Below, piece by piece: positions 29,331 through 38,892 of a stretch of DNA of 55,357 bases. The notes under the pieces are model-generated. The model had not been told where the DNA came from. It did not search any database and saw only the letters and a program-made list of their open reading frames with translations. A program made the translations under genes and the position numbers. The stretch is taken from the NCBI RefSeq assembly GCF_000759675.1, contig NZ_BAWM01000007.1, positions 1 to 55,357 of the forward strand, in the 5' to 3' direction. Position 1 is the first letter of the stretch, and each line of letters opens with the position of its first letter. The stretch comes from Neobacillus niacini. GTDB taxonomy: Bacteria > Bacillota > Bacilli > Bacillales > Cytobacillaceae.

Positions 29331-30203
29331 TTATTTCACCCAGCCAAGTAGCATTTCACGAATCAATTTGCTGGCGGTGTTCGCCGTTTGTTCAGATGAA
29401 TCGTAAATGGGTGCAACTTCAACAAGGTCGCAGCCGACTACGTTCACACCAGAGCGGGCAATTTCATGAATAGAGGCAAGTAGCTCTCTAGAAGTAATTC
29501 CGCCGCAATCCACCGTACCGGTTCCTGGCGCATGCGCAGGATCCAAAACATCGATATCAATCGTTACATAAACCGGACGTCCCTCAAGCTCAGGAAGCAC
29601 CTCTTTTAACGGCTGATGAACTTCAAATTTAGAAATATGCATGCCGTTTTCCTTCGCCCATTGGAATTCTTCCTTCATTCCGGAGCGGATCCCAAATGAA
29701 TACACGTTTTTCGGCCCGATATGTTCAGCAATTTTGCGAATGGGTGTCGAATGGGATAATGGTTCGCCCTCATAGTTTTCTCTAAGATCTGTATGGGCGT
29801 CCATATGGATAATCGCTAAATCAGGGTATTTCTTATAAACCGCCTTCATGACCGGCCAAGACACTAAGTGCTCTCCACCCATACCAAATGGAAACTTACC
29901 AGCGGCTAGAACTTGATCAACGAACTCCTCAATCAAATCCAAGCTCTTTTGCGCATTTCCGAAAGGAAGTGGAATATCGCCAGCGTCAAAATATTTAACC
30001 TCTTCCAGCTCACGATCCAGATAGGCACTGTACTCTTCCAGACCAATCGATACCTCACGGATACGAGATGGACCAAAGCGTGAACCCGGGCGATAGCTGA
30101 CCGTCCAGTCCATCGGCATTCCGTAAAGAACAACCTGACTATCTTCAAAATTCGGATGACTCTTTATAAACACATTACCAGAATAAGCCTCATCAAAACG
30201 CAT
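29331..30203 (-). CDS. speB: Agmatinase
   Basis: Manganese ureohydrolase that turns agmatine into putrescine and urea. 290 residues. The binuclear metal ligands are in MGGEH, HMDAHTDLR and DIDVLDPAHAPGTGT, complete. N-terminal GMPMDWTVSYRPGSRFGP and the C-terminal DLVEVAPIYD are typical. ATG at 30203 follows GAGGGAAG. speE lies directly upstream on the same strand, so the two make putrescine and then spermidine; a palindromic repeat lies in the 175-bp gap. Confidence 0.96.
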   Translation of the reverse strand: MRFDEAYSGNVFIKSHPNFEDSQVVLYGMPMDWTVSYRPGSRFGPSRIREVSIGLEEYSAYLDRELEEVKYFDAGDIPLPFGNAQKSLDLIEEFVDQVLAAGKFPFGMGGEHLVSWPVMKAVYKKYPDLAIIHMDAHTDLRENYEGEPLSHSTPIRKIAEHIGPKNVYSFGIRSGMKEEFQWAKENGMHISKFEVHQPLKEVLPELEGRPVYVTIDIDVLDPAHAPGTGTVDCGGITSRELLASIHEIARSGVNVVGCDLVEVAPIYDSSEQTANTASKLIREMLLGWVK

Positions 30204-30322
30204 ATTACTTCCCTCACTTCTATGTAATAACTAAGGTCACTTTTTCAGTTAACTAGTTTGGGGCAACTCTTAGTCCTTCTGAGTGACCGTAAACTCTCTT
30301 TCAAATCCATTTTGGCAACTAA

Positions 30323-30369
30323 CTGTCCACCTCAGGTGGACAATGTCCACGAGCGGTGACAGGCACCGC
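30323..30369. repeat. Small palindromic repeat, copy 2 (inverted relative to copy 1)
   Basis: TGTCCACCTCAGGTGGACA is a perfect hairpin; it is followed by ATGTCCACGA and GCGGTGACAGGCACCGC. Its position is between speE stop and speB start. Confidence 0.85.
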
Positions 30370-30379
30370 TACTTCACCA

Positions 30380-31207
30380 TTACTTCAATAGATCCCCTAC
30401 GAATTTCGGTAATACAAACGCTGCTTTGTGCAGTTCTTTTGTGTAGTATTTGGTTTCGATTTCGTGGAAGCGGTCTTCGCTTACTTCTAGTGGGTCGTGT
30501 TTCTTGGATCCGATGGTGAATGCCCATAGTCCGCTTGGGTATGTAGGGATGTTTGCCATATATAAACAAGTGATTGGGAAGATTTCTCTAACGTCGCGCT
30601 GCACGTTGCGAATTAAATCTGCCTTAAACCACGGGTTGTCAGACTGCGCTACAAAGATACCATCTTCTTTTAATGCCTTAGAAATTCCTGCGTAGAATCC
30701 TTTTGTAAATAAGTTCACTGCAGGACCTACTGGCTCTGTTGAGTCAACCATAATAACATCATATTCATTTTCACTTTTTGCAATATGCATGAAGCCGTCG
30801 TCAACTTGAACATCAACGCGAGGGTCATCTAGCATTCCAGCGATTTCTGGTAAAAACTTTTTAGAGTACTCAATTACTTTTCCATCAATATCTACAAGCG
30901 TAGCTTTCTTCACGCTTGGGTGCTTCAAAACTTCACGAATAACACCGCCATCGCCGCCGCCGACAACTAAAACGTTTTCTGGGTTTGGATGTGTAAACAA
31001 AGGAATATGTGCCACCATTTCGTGGTAAACGAACTCGTCTTTAACAGATGTCATAACCATGTCATCTAATAGAAGCATATTGCCCCATTCTTCTGTTTCC
31101 ACCATATCAAGCTTTTGAAATTCCGTTTGTTCCGTATGTAAAGTTTTATTTATCTTCATTGTGATGCCGAAGTTTTCAGTTTGCTTTTCTGTAAACCAAA
31201 TTGCCAT
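30380..31207 (-). CDS. speE: Spermidine synthase
   Basis: Transfers an aminopropyl group from decarboxylated SAM to putrescine. 275 residues. An N-terminal beta domain (1-60) precedes the Rossmann domain with [18 protein letters not shown], the acidic DDGFMHI and catalytic [10 protein letters not shown] loops. Start ATG at 31207 (MAIWFTEKQ), 9 nt after GGAAGG; an ATG two codons upstream touches the ribosome-binding site. It diverges from pbpG with a short dispersed repeat between. Confidence 0.96.
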   Translation of the reverse strand: MAIWFTEKQTENFGITMKINKTLHTEQTEFQKLDMVETEEWGNMLLLDDMVMTSVKDEFVYHEMVAHIPLFTHPNPENVLVVGGGDGGVIREVLKHPSVKKATLVDIDGKVIEYSKKFLPEIAGMLDDPRVDVQVDDGFMHIAKSENEYDVIMVDSTEPVGPAVNLFTKGFYAGISKALKEDGIFVAQSDNPWFKADLIRNVQRDVREIFPITCLYMANIPTYPSGLWAFTIGSKKHDPLEVSEDRFHEIETKYYTKELHKAAFVLPKFVGDLLK

Positions 31208-31244
31208 GTTCATCTTCCTTCCCGATTCTTTTTTATTTGATAAA

Positions 31245-31287
31245 TGTCTAGCTCCAGACGCCGATAAGCAGGCGCCTTCCGCTTTTC
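31245..31287 (-). repeat. Dispersed hairpin element, minimal form
   Basis: TGTCTAGCTCCAGACGCC and GGCGCCTTCCGCTTTTC ends joined by only a few bases. It lies between the divergent speE and pbpG genes. Confidence 0.75.
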
Positions 31288-31451
31288 TTTTTATAGTACC
31301 CAAACTATTGAATTACAAACATAAAGAAAAGTCTAGCATAATCTATCAAAATTTCTAGAAAAATTTTCTTTTTCATAGTTTAAAAACACTATTTTCTTTC
31401 AATACTGTAACTATGGGCATTTTTTACAAATTGGTGAAGGAGGGTATTGCT

Positions 31452-33521
31452 GTGGAATTGATGACGAATCATGGGTTTCGAAAAACAATCAAATACTTGC
31501 GGGCTTTTATTATCATTAGTTTGATAGGCTTTGGTTGCATGCTCATTGTTTTTCTTGGAATTCTTGGTTACGCCAAAATTCTTGGTGCGCCGCCGCTGGC
31601 TGTCCCACAATCCACCTTATTCTTTGCCAATGATGGGACGTTGATCGGTGAAAGCAACAGCGGTCAAAAGCGGTACTGGGTTCCCCTTGAAGAAATCTCA
31701 CCTGATTTAATCAATGCGACCATCTCGATTGAAGATAGAAATTTTTATGAACATAATGGCTTTGACTATAAACGAATTGCAGGTGCCATCCTTGCTGATA
31801 TTAAAGCAGGTGCGAAGGTTCAAGGCGCCAGCACGATTACTCAGCAATACGCACGGAATCTTTTCCTTGAGCACGACAAAACATGGACACGGAAATTGCA
31901 TGAAGCCTTTTATGCAATCCGGATTGAAATGAATTATTCGAAGGAAGAAATCTTGGAAGGCTATTTAAACACCATTTATTATGGCAACGGTGCATATGGT
32001 GTCCAAGCGGCCAGCCAATTTTATTATGGAAAAAATGCTTCTGAGTTATCCTTGGCTGAAAGCTCCATGTTAGCAGGTGTTCCAAAAGGACCTAGTTACT
32101 ATTCACCGCTGGAGTCATTAGAAAATGCTACAAAGCGCCAAAAAATTATCTTAAACACAATGGTAGAAAACGGCTATATTAAAAAAGAAACAGCCCAAAA
32201 GACAAAGGAAGCTCCTCTTACGTTTGTGGGCGAAAATCCACATAAGCGCGTCGAGGCTGCTCCTTACTTTCAGGACGCTGTTAAAAATGCATTAAAAAAT
32301 CAACTGAAACTTGATGAACGGACAATCGCTCTGGGCGGACTAAAAGTTTATACAACACTCGATCTAAAGCAGCAACAAGCAGCTGAAAAACAAATTCAGG
32401 AAACGGTCGCAAGTGGTTCTGAAATTCAAGTAGGACTCATCGCAATGGATCCAAAAAATGGTTATGTAAAAGCAATGGTAGGCGGCCGAGATTATGAACA
32501 AAGTCCATTTAATCGAGCTGTTCAAGCAATTAGACAACCAGGCTCCACGATTAAGCCAATCTTGTACTATGCGGCACTCAGTCAAGGGTTTACTCCATCC
32601 TCTACGATGAGAAGTGAAAAAACAACCTTCAAATTCGATGATGGTAGAACACAATATTCGCCGCATAACTTTAATAACAAGTATGCAGATGGAGAAATTA
32701 CACTTGCGCAAGCCCTTGCGGTATCTGATAACATTTATGCTGTCAAAACGCACTTATTTATGGGTGTTGAAACACTAATGAATACAGTTAAAAAGTTTGG
32801 TATTACAACAAAAATGGACAATGTTCCATCGCTGGCACTAGGTACCTCAGGCGTTCGGCTCATTGACATGGCGAATGCCTACAGTCAATTTGCGAACGGC
32901 GGGAAAAAAGTAACGCCAACACTGATTACGAAAGTAGAAGACTATAATGGAAATGTTATTTTTGAAAGCAACAACGAAGCCGAAAAGGTGTTAGATCCCG
33001 CTAAAGCGTTTGTTATGACGCAAATGATGACAGGAATGTTTGATAAAAAGCTGAACGGCTATGCCAAAGTAACGGGTAACTCCCTTATCGATGAGATCAC
33101 ACGTCCTTATGCAGGTAAATCCGGTTCAACGGAAACCGACAGCTGGATGATTGGATTTGCCCCACAGCTGGTTACTGCGGTTTGGGCAGGTCATGATGTT
33201 GGGAAGCCGATTACTCTTACCGCTGAAAAAGGCTATGCAAAAAAGATTTGGGCAAAGTTTATGGAGGAATCCTTAAAAGGTAAGCCTGTCAAAGCATTTA
33301 CCCCACCGAAAGAGGGAGTCATTGGTGTTTACGTCAATCCCGAAAACGGTAAGCTCGCCTCAAAGGATTGCCCTGTCCGCCGGTTTACTTACTTTGTTGC
33401 CGGGACCGAGCCAACGGAGTACTGTACCGATCATTTAGATCATAAAGAAGATAAGCCAGCAGAAAAGAAACAGGATACAAAGGACCCTTGGTATAAAAAG
33501 ATTTTTAAATGGGGTGCCTAA
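31452..33521 (+). CDS. pbpG: Class A penicillin-binding protein, PbpG (PBP2d) type
   Basis: Bifunctional peptidoglycan glycosyltransferase/transpeptidase. 689 residues from GTG at 31452, 7 nt after AAGGAGGG. A membrane anchor spans about 17-41. The GT51 domain has the catalytic Glu94 in EDRNFYEHNGFD, GASTITQQYARN and RKLHEAFYAIRIE. The transpeptidase has SxxK in RQPGSTIKP, SDN in VSDNIYA and KSGSTETD as KTG motif. The end is Lys-rich and hydrophilic. Position beside speE-speB and ywhD is that of pbpG, which in B. subtilis is forespore-expressed (sigma-F); the sigma-F promoter was not clear here. Confidence 0.93.
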   Translation: MELMTNHGFRKTIKYLRAFIIISLIGFGCMLIVFLGILGYAKILGAPPLAVPQSTLFFANDGTLIGESNSGQKRYWVPLEEISPDLINATISIEDRNFYEHNGFDYKRIAGAILADIKAGAKVQGASTITQQYARNLFLEHDKTWTRKLHEAFYAIRIEMNYSKEEILEGYLNTIYYGNGAYGVQAASQFYYGKNASELSLAESSMLAGVPKGPSYYSPLESLENATKRQKIILNTMVENGYIKKETAQKTKEAPLTFVGENPHKRVEAAPYFQDAVKNALKNQLKLDERTIALGGLKVYTTLDLKQQQAAEKQIQETVASGSEIQVGLIAMDPKNGYVKAMVGGRDYEQSPFNRAVQAIRQPGSTIKPILYYAALSQGFTPSSTMRSEKTTFKFDDGRTQYSPHNFNNKYADGEITLAQALAVSDNIYAVKTHLFMGVETLMNTVKKFGITTKMDNVPSLALGTSGVRLIDMANAYSQFANGGKKVTPTLITKVEDYNGNVIFESNNEAEKVLDPAKAFVMTQMMTGMFDKKLNGYAKVTGNSLIDEITRPYAGKSGSTETDSWMIGFAPQLVTAVWAGHDVGKPITLTAEKGYAKKIWAKFMEESLKGKPVKAFTPPKEGVIGVYVNPENGKLASKDCPVRRFTYFVAGTEPTEYCTDHLDHKEDKPAEKKQDTKDPWYKKIFKWGA

Positions 33522-33554
33522 AAAGCGAAAGCGCCTAAGCGCTGTAGCTGGATT
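33520..33554 (+). repeat. Dispersed hairpin element, minimal form at pbpG stop
   Basis: AAAAGCGAAAGCGCC directly joined to AGCGCTGTAGCTGGATT. It begins at the pbpG stop codon itself. Confidence 0.7.
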
Positions 33555-33560
33555 AAATGA

Positions 33561-33594
33561 GAAAAGCTCCGGAGAATGGTCTCCGGAGCTTTTC
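33561..33594. terminator. Bidirectional terminator between pbpG and ywhD
   Basis: GAAAAGCTCCGGAGA / TCTCCGGAGCTTTTC, 15-bp near-perfect stem with a 3-4 nt loop. Confidence 0.85.
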
Positions 33595-33675
33595 TGCGTC
33601 CAAGTTTTACAGTGTTTACACACTGCATATATTTTACAACTTCTCGAAGCAAATTGCTATTGCAAAAAATTATTT

Positions 33676-34185
33676 TTATTCTACAGCTAAGCCTTTTTTC
33701 AGCTCTTCAGCTGAGTTGTTCCACATGTCCTGATTGTGATTTTGAAGGAAGTCGGATAAGATTTTTTTCGATTTACCATCCATATGGTCAACGATGATAT
33801 AACGCTTTAATGACTTATCCATCCTGTTAACGTGCTCAGGAAGTGATTTATAGCCGCGGCGAATTTCACGGTCCACTGTCATTTCGCAGGCTGTGACCCC
33901 GGCATAATAAGGGCCCTCTTGTTTCCTATCCACCGTCACCCACACAAGCCAGTATGGTTTGCCGTTCGGAACCTCTTCCTTAGTCTTAAGGAATTTAATT
34001 CCCTTTTCGACTACGCTGCGTGCGTGCATGGCACCGACATCAATCACCGCGTCGCACGTCTCGACATCAATAATTACAGGAGAAACATTATCAAGGCTCA
34101 AGGCACCCTTGCCAAAGCCCTTATGTCCATCAGTCGGGTCAGGTTTTATAATATTAAAGCCAAGTTTTTTCTTATTTTCTTCCAT
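33676..34185 (-). CDS. ywhD: YwhD family protein
   Basis: 169-residue conserved Bacillus protein of unknown function. Soluble, no signal or membrane segment; a compact alpha/beta domain with WLVWVTVDR and an Arg/Lys-rich C-terminal part. Found between pbpG and ywhC as in B. subtilis, which supports the assignment more than any motif. ATG at 34185 follows AGGAGGT closely. The downstream neighbour on the other strand ends at the shared terminator. Confidence 0.88.
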   Translation of the reverse strand: MEENKKKLGFNIIKPDPTDGHKGFGKGALSLDNVSPVIIDVETCDAVIDVGAMHARSVVEKGIKFLKTKEEVPNGKPYWLVWVTVDRKQEGPYYAGVTACEMTVDREIRRGYKSLPEHVNRMDKSLKRYIIVDHMDGKSKKILSDFLQNHNQDMWNNSAEELKKGLAVE

Positions 34186-34208
34186 TAAAACTCGTAACCT
34201 CCTATATA

Positions 34209-34326
34209 GAAAAGCGTAAGCGCCTTGCCCAGGGGCGTGAGTCTAGACGAGCCGGCGAGAAGGTTGTTCTTTACCTTCTTGACGGATTGGCTTATGACCC
34301 CGAGCCCCTAGGCGCTGCAGCTAGAC
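34209..34326 (+). repeat. Dispersed hairpin element, full form
   Basis: GAAAAGCGTAAGCGCC end left, GGCGCTGCAGCTAGAC end right; AGAAGGTTG and a partner AACCTTCT-like arm, GAGCC and GGCTTATGACC. Between ywhD start and ywhC stop. Confidence 0.85.
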
Positions 34327-34360
34327 AATTCTCAAAATCTAAAATTTTGTACTTATCTTT

Positions 34361-35014
34361 TTAAAAAAACAATTGATAAAAGAAATTATTTAATCCTTCC
34401 CATATTCCAGGGATAATGAATTGGAAAATTGGCTGAATGGTGTAGCGGTCAAGAGGAGTAATCACCAAAATCAGAAAGATTAATATTCCGTACTGTTCGA
34501 ATTGAGTCATTTTTGCTCTGACATCTTTTGGAGCCAAATCCTCTAGAATCCGATAGCCATCTAAGGGCGGAAACGGTAATAAATTAAACACAAACAGCAC
34601 CAGATTGAGCCAATTAAAAATCTCGAAAAATTCAAAAATACCTGGAAGACCTACCGCTAATTCTGTACGAGCTAATCCAAATGCAATAAAAAAACCAAGT
34701 GCTGCTAGGATAAGATTACTAAGAGGACCTGCTACAGAAACCAATATACCTGCAAGGCGAGGCTTTTTAAAGAAAAAGCGGTTAACTGGCACCGGACGAG
34801 CCCAGCCGAATCCGGCAATAAAAATTAATATCGTACCGAATGGATCTAGGTGCTTCAGCGGATTCAACGTCAAACGACCCTGCTTTTGTGCTGTACTATC
34901 TCCGAACTTATAGGCAACATAAGCATGTGCAAATTCATGAAACGTAAACGCAATCATCAACGTAATCGCGACATAGGGAATTTCCCTTAATGAATAAGCA
35001 AGAAATCCTTCCAA
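34361..35014 (-). CDS. ywhC: Site-2 protease family (M50) membrane metalloprotease YwhC
   Basis: 217-residue multi-pass membrane protein, minimal M50 peptidase without a PDZ domain. The zinc motif HEFAH is in the first helix (TFHEFAHAYVAYKFGD) and the third ligand is in the NLLPFPPLDGYRIL segment. About five hydrophobic segments. It should cut a membrane protein within the bilayer; the substrate is unknown. ATG at 35014 follows GGAGAAAT weakly. Neighbourhood ywhD-ywhC-ywhB is conserved in Bacillus. Confidence 0.92.
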   Translation of the reverse strand: MEGFLAYSLREIPYVAITLMIAFTFHEFAHAYVAYKFGDSTAQKQGRLTLNPLKHLDPFGTILIFIAGFGWARPVPVNRFFFKKPRLAGILVSVAGPLSNLILAALGFFIAFGLARTELAVGLPGIFEFFEIFNWLNLVLFVFNLLPFPPLDGYRILEDLAPKDVRAKMTQFEQYGILIFLILVITPLDRYTIQPIFQFIIPGIWEGLNNFFYQLFF

Positions 35015-35112
35015 ATTAGTTTCCCCATTTCTCCTCTTTTTTCCTATAAGTATACCTTAAACTGGATATAAAATGAAAATGTTTGCTAAACTATCCTTGA
35101 TGTTAAGAATTG

Positions 35113-35294
35113 GGCTGTGTTAACTTGTCTGTTGATTTGTGCTCCATGCGCTTCGCTTTCCGCGGGCGGAACGGGGAGCCTCCTCGGCGCTAAAGCGCCT
35201 GTGGGGTCTCCCCTGCCCCGTCCTCCCGCAGGAGTCTCGCGCCTTCCGCACAAATCAACAGAGTTACAAAATCAAGAATTTCCTTTACACAGCC
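35113..35294. repeat. GC-rich inverted-repeat element, copy 2, with outer arms
   Basis: Core 35129..35261 has perfect 13-bp ends CTGTTGATTTGTG / CACAAATCAACAG and an interior nearly identical to 1989..2119. It is nested in a second inverted repeat GGCTGTGTTAA / TTTACACAGCC (35113..35123 and 35284..35294). It sits just before ywhB. Confidence 0.85.
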
Positions 35295-35312
35295 ATTAAG
35301 GAGGATTAAATC

Positions 35313-35498
35313 ATGCCATATGTTACAGTAAAAATGCTTCCAGGACGTACTGACGATCAAAAAAGAGCGCTTGTTGAAAAAGTGACGGATGCTGTTAGTG
35401 AAACAACTGGAGCTCCAAAAGAGGCTGTTGTCGTTTTCATTGAAGAAATGCAAAAAGAACATTATGGAGTAGCCGGAGTAAGAGCAAGCGACAAATAA
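35313..35498 (+). CDS. ywhB: 4-oxalocrotonate tautomerase family protein
   Basis: 61 residues, the size of a hexameric 4-OT subunit. After Met removal the catalytic Pro1 is exposed (MPYVTVKMLPGR); Arg11 (R12 with Met) and the hydrophobic core are in place, and the end is GVAGVRASDK. B. subtilis YwhB has promiscuous tautomerase activity; the true substrate is unknown. ATG at 35313 after AAGGAGG. Its TAA is followed at once by a dispersed repeat, and the GC-rich element lies just upstream, so its promoter is probably in or beyond that element. Confidence 0.93.
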   Translation: MPYVTVKMLPGRTDDQKRALVEKVTDAVSETTGAPKEAVVVFIEEMQKEHYGVAGVRASDK

Positions 35499-35619
35499 GA
35501 AAAGCGGAAGCGCCTTGTCCAGGGGCGACAGGCATAAGACGAGCCGGCGAGAAGGTTGTTCTTTAACCTTCTTGACGGATTGGCTTATGACCCGAGCCCC
35601 TAGGCGCTGAAGCTAGACA
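35499..35619 (+). repeat. Dispersed hairpin element, full form flush with the ywhB stop
   Basis: GAAAAGCGGAAGCGCC begins the base after TAA; it ends GGCGCTGAAGCTAGAC. Arms AGAAGGTT / AACCTTCT, GGCATAAGACGAGCC / GGCTTATGACC, CAGGGGC / GCCCCTAG nest to a single long hairpin. Best-preserved copy. Confidence 0.9.
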
Positions 35620-35654
35620 ATACTCAAAGTTCAAAACTTCATACTAAATTTATC

Positions 35655-35711
35655 CTAAAAAAAGCGTCCCTGTCTTTGAAGAAAATTTCAAAAACAGAGA
35701 CGCTTTTTCTA
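35655..35711 (-). terminator. Intrinsic terminator of ywgA
   Basis: Minus-strand AAAAGCGTCTCTGT pairs with ACAGGGACGCTTTT around an inner TTTGAAATTTTCTTCAAA hairpin, then TTTTT. It overlaps the ywgA stop. Confidence 0.85.
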
Positions 35712-36218
35712 TTGGAGCTTAGTTTTTTCTTTTAATGCTTCAATATAGGCATATGCTTCGTCAACTTCAGCCTCTGTATAGCGTTGACTGCTTTTTAAGG
35801 TAAACACTTTGTCAGTAACTTCTTCTTTCGATAGATTATCAAAATATAAAACAGTCGAAACAAGCTCGAGGAATCTAGCATTCTGATCGTTCATGTCTTC
35901 TAGGCAATCTTGTAAAAATGGCATTTCGACTTCATTTAAGCTTAAAAACTCTTTTCCTGTATCCGTCAAGGTATAGCGATACTGAAAATAACCGCCTTTT
36001 TTCTCCTTGATTTCATTGAGGAATCCCATATTGCAAAGCTCTTCAACCCGCAATGTTAGTTCCTCTGAATAAGGACCATAAAAATGAAACTGAAACCGCT
36101 CATGGAACGGAAAGGACACCTTTTTTGCAATATATATCATCTTCTGCAGCTTTTTTCTCCCGAGGATTTCTCCGGATACTAATACAGCCTGCATCAGCTT
36201 GGCATGATCTTTTAACAA
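35709..36218 (-). CDS. ywgA: YwgA family protein
   Basis: 169-residue conserved protein of unknown function in spore-forming Bacilli. The N-terminal half resembles a winged-helix/phage antirepressor-associated (Panacea-like) fold: KLMQAVLVSGEILGRKKLQK, then FHFYGPYSEEL, a signature I recognise for this group. The C-terminal 60 residues are acidic helices. It starts with TTG at 36218, inside the end of ywfO (7-nt overlap), with GGAG 10 nt before, so translation is coupled to ywfO. Confidence 0.85.
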   Translation of the reverse strand: MLKDHAKLMQAVLVSGEILGRKKLQKMIYIAKKVSFPFHERFQFHFYGPYSEELTLRVEELCNMGFLNEIKEKKGGYFQYRYTLTDTGKEFLSLNEVEMPFLQDCLEDMNDQNARFLELVSTVLYFDNLSKEEVTDKVFTLKSSQRYTEAEVDEAYAYIEALKEKTKLQ

Positions 36219-37540
36219 CTCTCGTCATCTCCTACTCGCGGGTTTATCTCTAATAGGGTACGTATTTGTTTTTTAATATTTTTTTCCGAGGATTCGTCTT
36301 CTAAGAAATCAACTGGGTAATACAGCTTATGGTCGGTTCTCCTCTTACCAGAGATTGCATCCACAATCTCAGACTCTCGAGAAAGCTCCTTCAATTCCCC
36401 ATTCTTCATTAATAAATGAATCGGCAAACGTTCCTCTTCTTCACCCGGACGATAAAAATCGTATGGTAAATCGGATGATGAATCGACAACTAAATAATAT
36501 TCCGGGTCAATTCCTGCTTTTTCAAAAAGACGCGTCAGTTCAGCAAGCTTCTTATATTCCTTCGCTGGATCAAATTCGGCATATTTAAAAAGATTACGAT
36601 TCACAAATCGACGGCACAGATCGCTTAATATTCCATCGTCTTCTTCCTGCCAAATTTGAAAATAATACATAATAATCGATTCATCTAACTTTAAATAGTC
36701 TTCTAACGTTACCTTATCAGTAAAGAAAGAATAAAAGTGGATCGGATCATTTTTAAAAGAATAGTTGTTTTCATACAGTTGCTTGGCACGGTGGAGGATT
36801 TTTGTCAAAATAACCTCGGCACTACGGGACACAGGATGGAAATAAACCTGCCAATACATTTGATAGCGGCTCATAATATAATCTTCTACCGCATGCATCC
36901 CGCTCTTCTTGATCACCACTTGGTCTTCCTTTGGTCTCATAACGCGAAGAATTCTCTCCATATCGAATTGACCGTAGCTCACCCCGGTAAAATAAGCATC
37001 CCTCTGCAAATAATCCATCCGATCCGCATCGATTTGGCTGGAAATTAAGCTGACCACCAGCTTTTTAGCAGATGTTTTCGCAATCACTTCAGCTACTTGC
37101 TGCGGAAAATCAGGACTAACCTTTTTTAAAATAGCGTTAACCTCTGTATTTCCTAACACAATTGCCTGTGTAAAATCTTCATGGTCGAAGTCAAACACTT
37201 TTTCAAATGAATGGGAAAATGGGCCATGCCCCAAATCGTGGAGAAGAGCTGCACATAGGGTTAGGAGGCGATCATCGTCATTCCATTCCGGTCTGCCTGC
37301 AAACACATCATCGATGATGCGGCGGACAATTTCATATACTCCGAGAGAATGGTTAAAGCGGCTGTGCTCAGCACCATGAAAGGTTAAAAAGGTGGTTCCG
37401 AGCTGTTTGATACGGCGTAATCGTTGAAACTCTTTCGTTCCGACCAGATCCCAGATCACACGGTCACGTACGTGAACATAGCGATGAACAGGATCTTTAA
37501 AGACTTTTTCCTCACTTAGCTTTTCCGCCGAATATCGCAT
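36212..37540 (-). CDS. ywfO: HD domain phosphohydrolase (YwfO-like)
   Basis: 442-residue member of the dNTPase/SAMHD1-like HD superfamily. The metal motif is H...HD...D: HSRFNHSLG, ALLHDLGHGPFSHSFE and later QIDADRMDYLQRD. The C-terminal third has no known catalytic motif. Homologues hydrolyse (d)NTPs or related nucleotides; substrate here is inferred from the family. Start ATG at 37540 (MRYSAEKLSEE) after AGAGGG; the frame to 37636 lacks a ribosome-binding site. Operon with ywgA. Confidence 0.9.
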   Translation of the reverse strand: MRYSAEKLSEEKVFKDPVHRYVHVRDRVIWDLVGTKEFQRLRRIKQLGTTFLTFHGAEHSRFNHSLGVYEIVRRIIDDVFAGRPEWNDDDRLLTLCAALLHDLGHGPFSHSFEKVFDFDHEDFTQAIVLGNTEVNAILKKVSPDFPQQVAEVIAKTSAKKLVVSLISSQIDADRMDYLQRDAYFTGVSYGQFDMERILRVMRPKEDQVVIKKSGMHAVEDYIMSRYQMYWQVYFHPVSRSAEVILTKILHRAKQLYENNYSFKNDPIHFYSFFTDKVTLEDYLKLDESIIMYYFQIWQEEDDGILSDLCRRFVNRNLFKYAEFDPAKEYKKLAELTRLFEKAGIDPEYYLVVDSSSDLPYDFYRPGEEEERLPIHLLMKNGELKELSRESEIVDAISGKRRTDHKLYYPVDFLEDESSEKNIKKQIRTLLEINPRVGDDESC

Positions 37541-37625
37541 TGCTTTCCCTCTTCCTCTAAACTTTCTTCTATTATATCCCAATTTCCAGCAATTTTCTGC
37601 AGGATTTTTCGACAATGCCATGAAA

Positions 37626-37663
37626 AGAAAAATCACCTAGCTCGCAAAGATCGTAGGTGATTA
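37626..37663 (-). terminator. Intrinsic terminator of the DUF1450 gene
   Basis: Minus-strand AATCACCTA / TAGGTGATT with T run, overlapping the TAA. Confidence 0.85.
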
Positions 37664-37882
37664 TTTTAGCTTCTTATTTATCTTCTCCATTAATTCCTCT
37701 TCAGTTAGGGCAGCAACCGGACGGTTATTGACAAAGGCAAATGTTTTCTTCCGGCCAGGTCCACAATAAGATTGGCAGCCAATTGTAACGATGGCTTCGG
37801 GATCCAATTCTTTCAAACGAGGGATTAATGTCTTGGGATTCACGGCCTGACAATCATCACAAACGCGGAATTCATTTGACAT
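37661..37882 (-). CDS. DUF1450 family protein
   Basis: 73 residues with a thioredoxin-like, thin-[2Fe-2S]-ferredoxin pattern: [12 protein letters not shown] (CxxC) and [23 protein letters not shown] (CxxxC). Such small Cys pairs suggest a metal cluster or redox role but nothing is established for DUF1450. Start ATG at 37882 (MSNEFRV) five nt after AGGGTGG; GTG at 37891 is the alternative. It diverges from the RsfA-like gene and has its own terminator. Confidence 0.8.
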   Translation of the reverse strand: MSNEFRVCDDCQAVNPKTLIPRLKELDPEAIVTIGCQSYCGPGRKKTFAFVNNRPVAALTEEELMEKINKKLK

Positions 37883-38140
37883 TACTTCCACCCTTTCTTA
37901 TCTATTACTACTATTTTATCCAATAAATTTACGGTTTAGCTCCTAAGGTATTTTACAATTTCTTTCAATCCATTGCAAGTTGCAATCTTTAGCATTACTA
38001 GTAACTCTTTTAGTTAAAAAAACTATTATCCTTGCAACATTTTGGTATAAAGCTTGAAAAACTTGTCCAAGATAAGACTAGAACTTTTAAAAACTCGTCC
38101 CCGAGTTCACCGTAATAATTTATTTAGGGAGTTGAAAAGA

Positions 38141-38890
38141 ATGAAAGTACGGCAAGATGCATGGACAGATGAAGATGATTTATTGTTAGCTGAAACCGTC
38201 CTTCGCCATGTACGTGAGGGCAGTACCCAGCTGAACGCTTTTGAAGAGGTAGGCGACAAGCTAAATCGCACTTCTGCAGCCTGTGGATTCAGATGGAACG
38301 CGGTTGTACGTCATCGCTATGAAAAAGCATTGCAATTAGCAAAAAAACAGCGTAAACAAAGACAAAGAGTGTTAGGGAAAGACCAAGGAGGGAAGAAAAA
38401 GTTACTCTATAATCCTCCAGTACCGGCTACTGATGACTTTGAAACACTATCAGCGCCAATGGAAGTACCAATGGAAGCTTCCTATGAAATGCCCGATTTA
38501 ACAACGGAGGTTGCGGCTGAATCCTATGTAAAGCCTGCAGCACCAGTGTATAGACCAACAATGTCAACACCAACTGGGACAGGACTATCACTTGATAACG
38601 TCATTGATTACTTGCAAAACTTTAATCATTCCAATCTCCAAAATGAAGCATTAAAAAGTGAGAATGAAAGATTGAAGCGCGAAATTGCAGAGTTACGCAA
38701 GCAAAATGAAGAAATGTCTGCAAAAATTGAAGGTCTCGAGCAAAATACCGAAACCATCCAGGAAGATTACGAGACACTCATGAAGATCATGAACCGCGCT
38801 CGTAAGCTGGTATTATTTGAAGAAGAAGAAAGACCTGCTACTAAATTCAAAATGGACCGTAACGGGAACCTAGAGAAATTAGCAGAATAA
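38141..38890 (+). CDS. rsfA: RsfA-family transcriptional regulator (Myb/SANT-like)
   Basis: 249 residues. Residues 1-60 form a Myb/SANT-like DNA-binding domain ([20 protein letters not shown], then [20 protein letters not shown]). A Pro/Thr-rich linker (about 85-160) leads to a coiled coil (about 170-225, [20 protein letters not shown]). B. subtilis RsfA is a prespore regulator that adjusts sigma-F genes; paralogues exist in Bacilli, so orthology rests on the position before lipL-pta. ATG at 38141 after AGGGAG; the frame upstream to 38054 is unlikely. A GTATA at 38045..38049 could be a sigma-F -35, but the -10 is poor. Confidence 0.82.
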   Translation: MKVRQDAWTDEDDLLLAETVLRHVREGSTQLNAFEEVGDKLNRTSAACGFRWNAVVRHRYEKALQLAKKQRKQRQRVLGKDQGGKKKLLYNPPVPATDDFETLSAPMEVPMEASYEMPDLTTEVAAESYVKPAAPVYRPTMSTPTGTGLSLDNVIDYLQNFNHSNLQNEALKSENERLKREIAELRKQNEEMSAKIEGLEQNTETIQEDYETLMKIMNRARKLVLFEEEERPATKFKMDRNGNLEKLAE

Positions 38891-38892
38891 GT

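Noticed and set aside
35113..35294. Insertion sequence
   Set aside because: Inverted ends but no transposase or ORF; at most a MITE-like remnant.
38045..38074. Sigma-F promoter of the RsfA-like gene
   Set aside because: GTATA fits the -35, but the -10 region matches at too few positions to claim.
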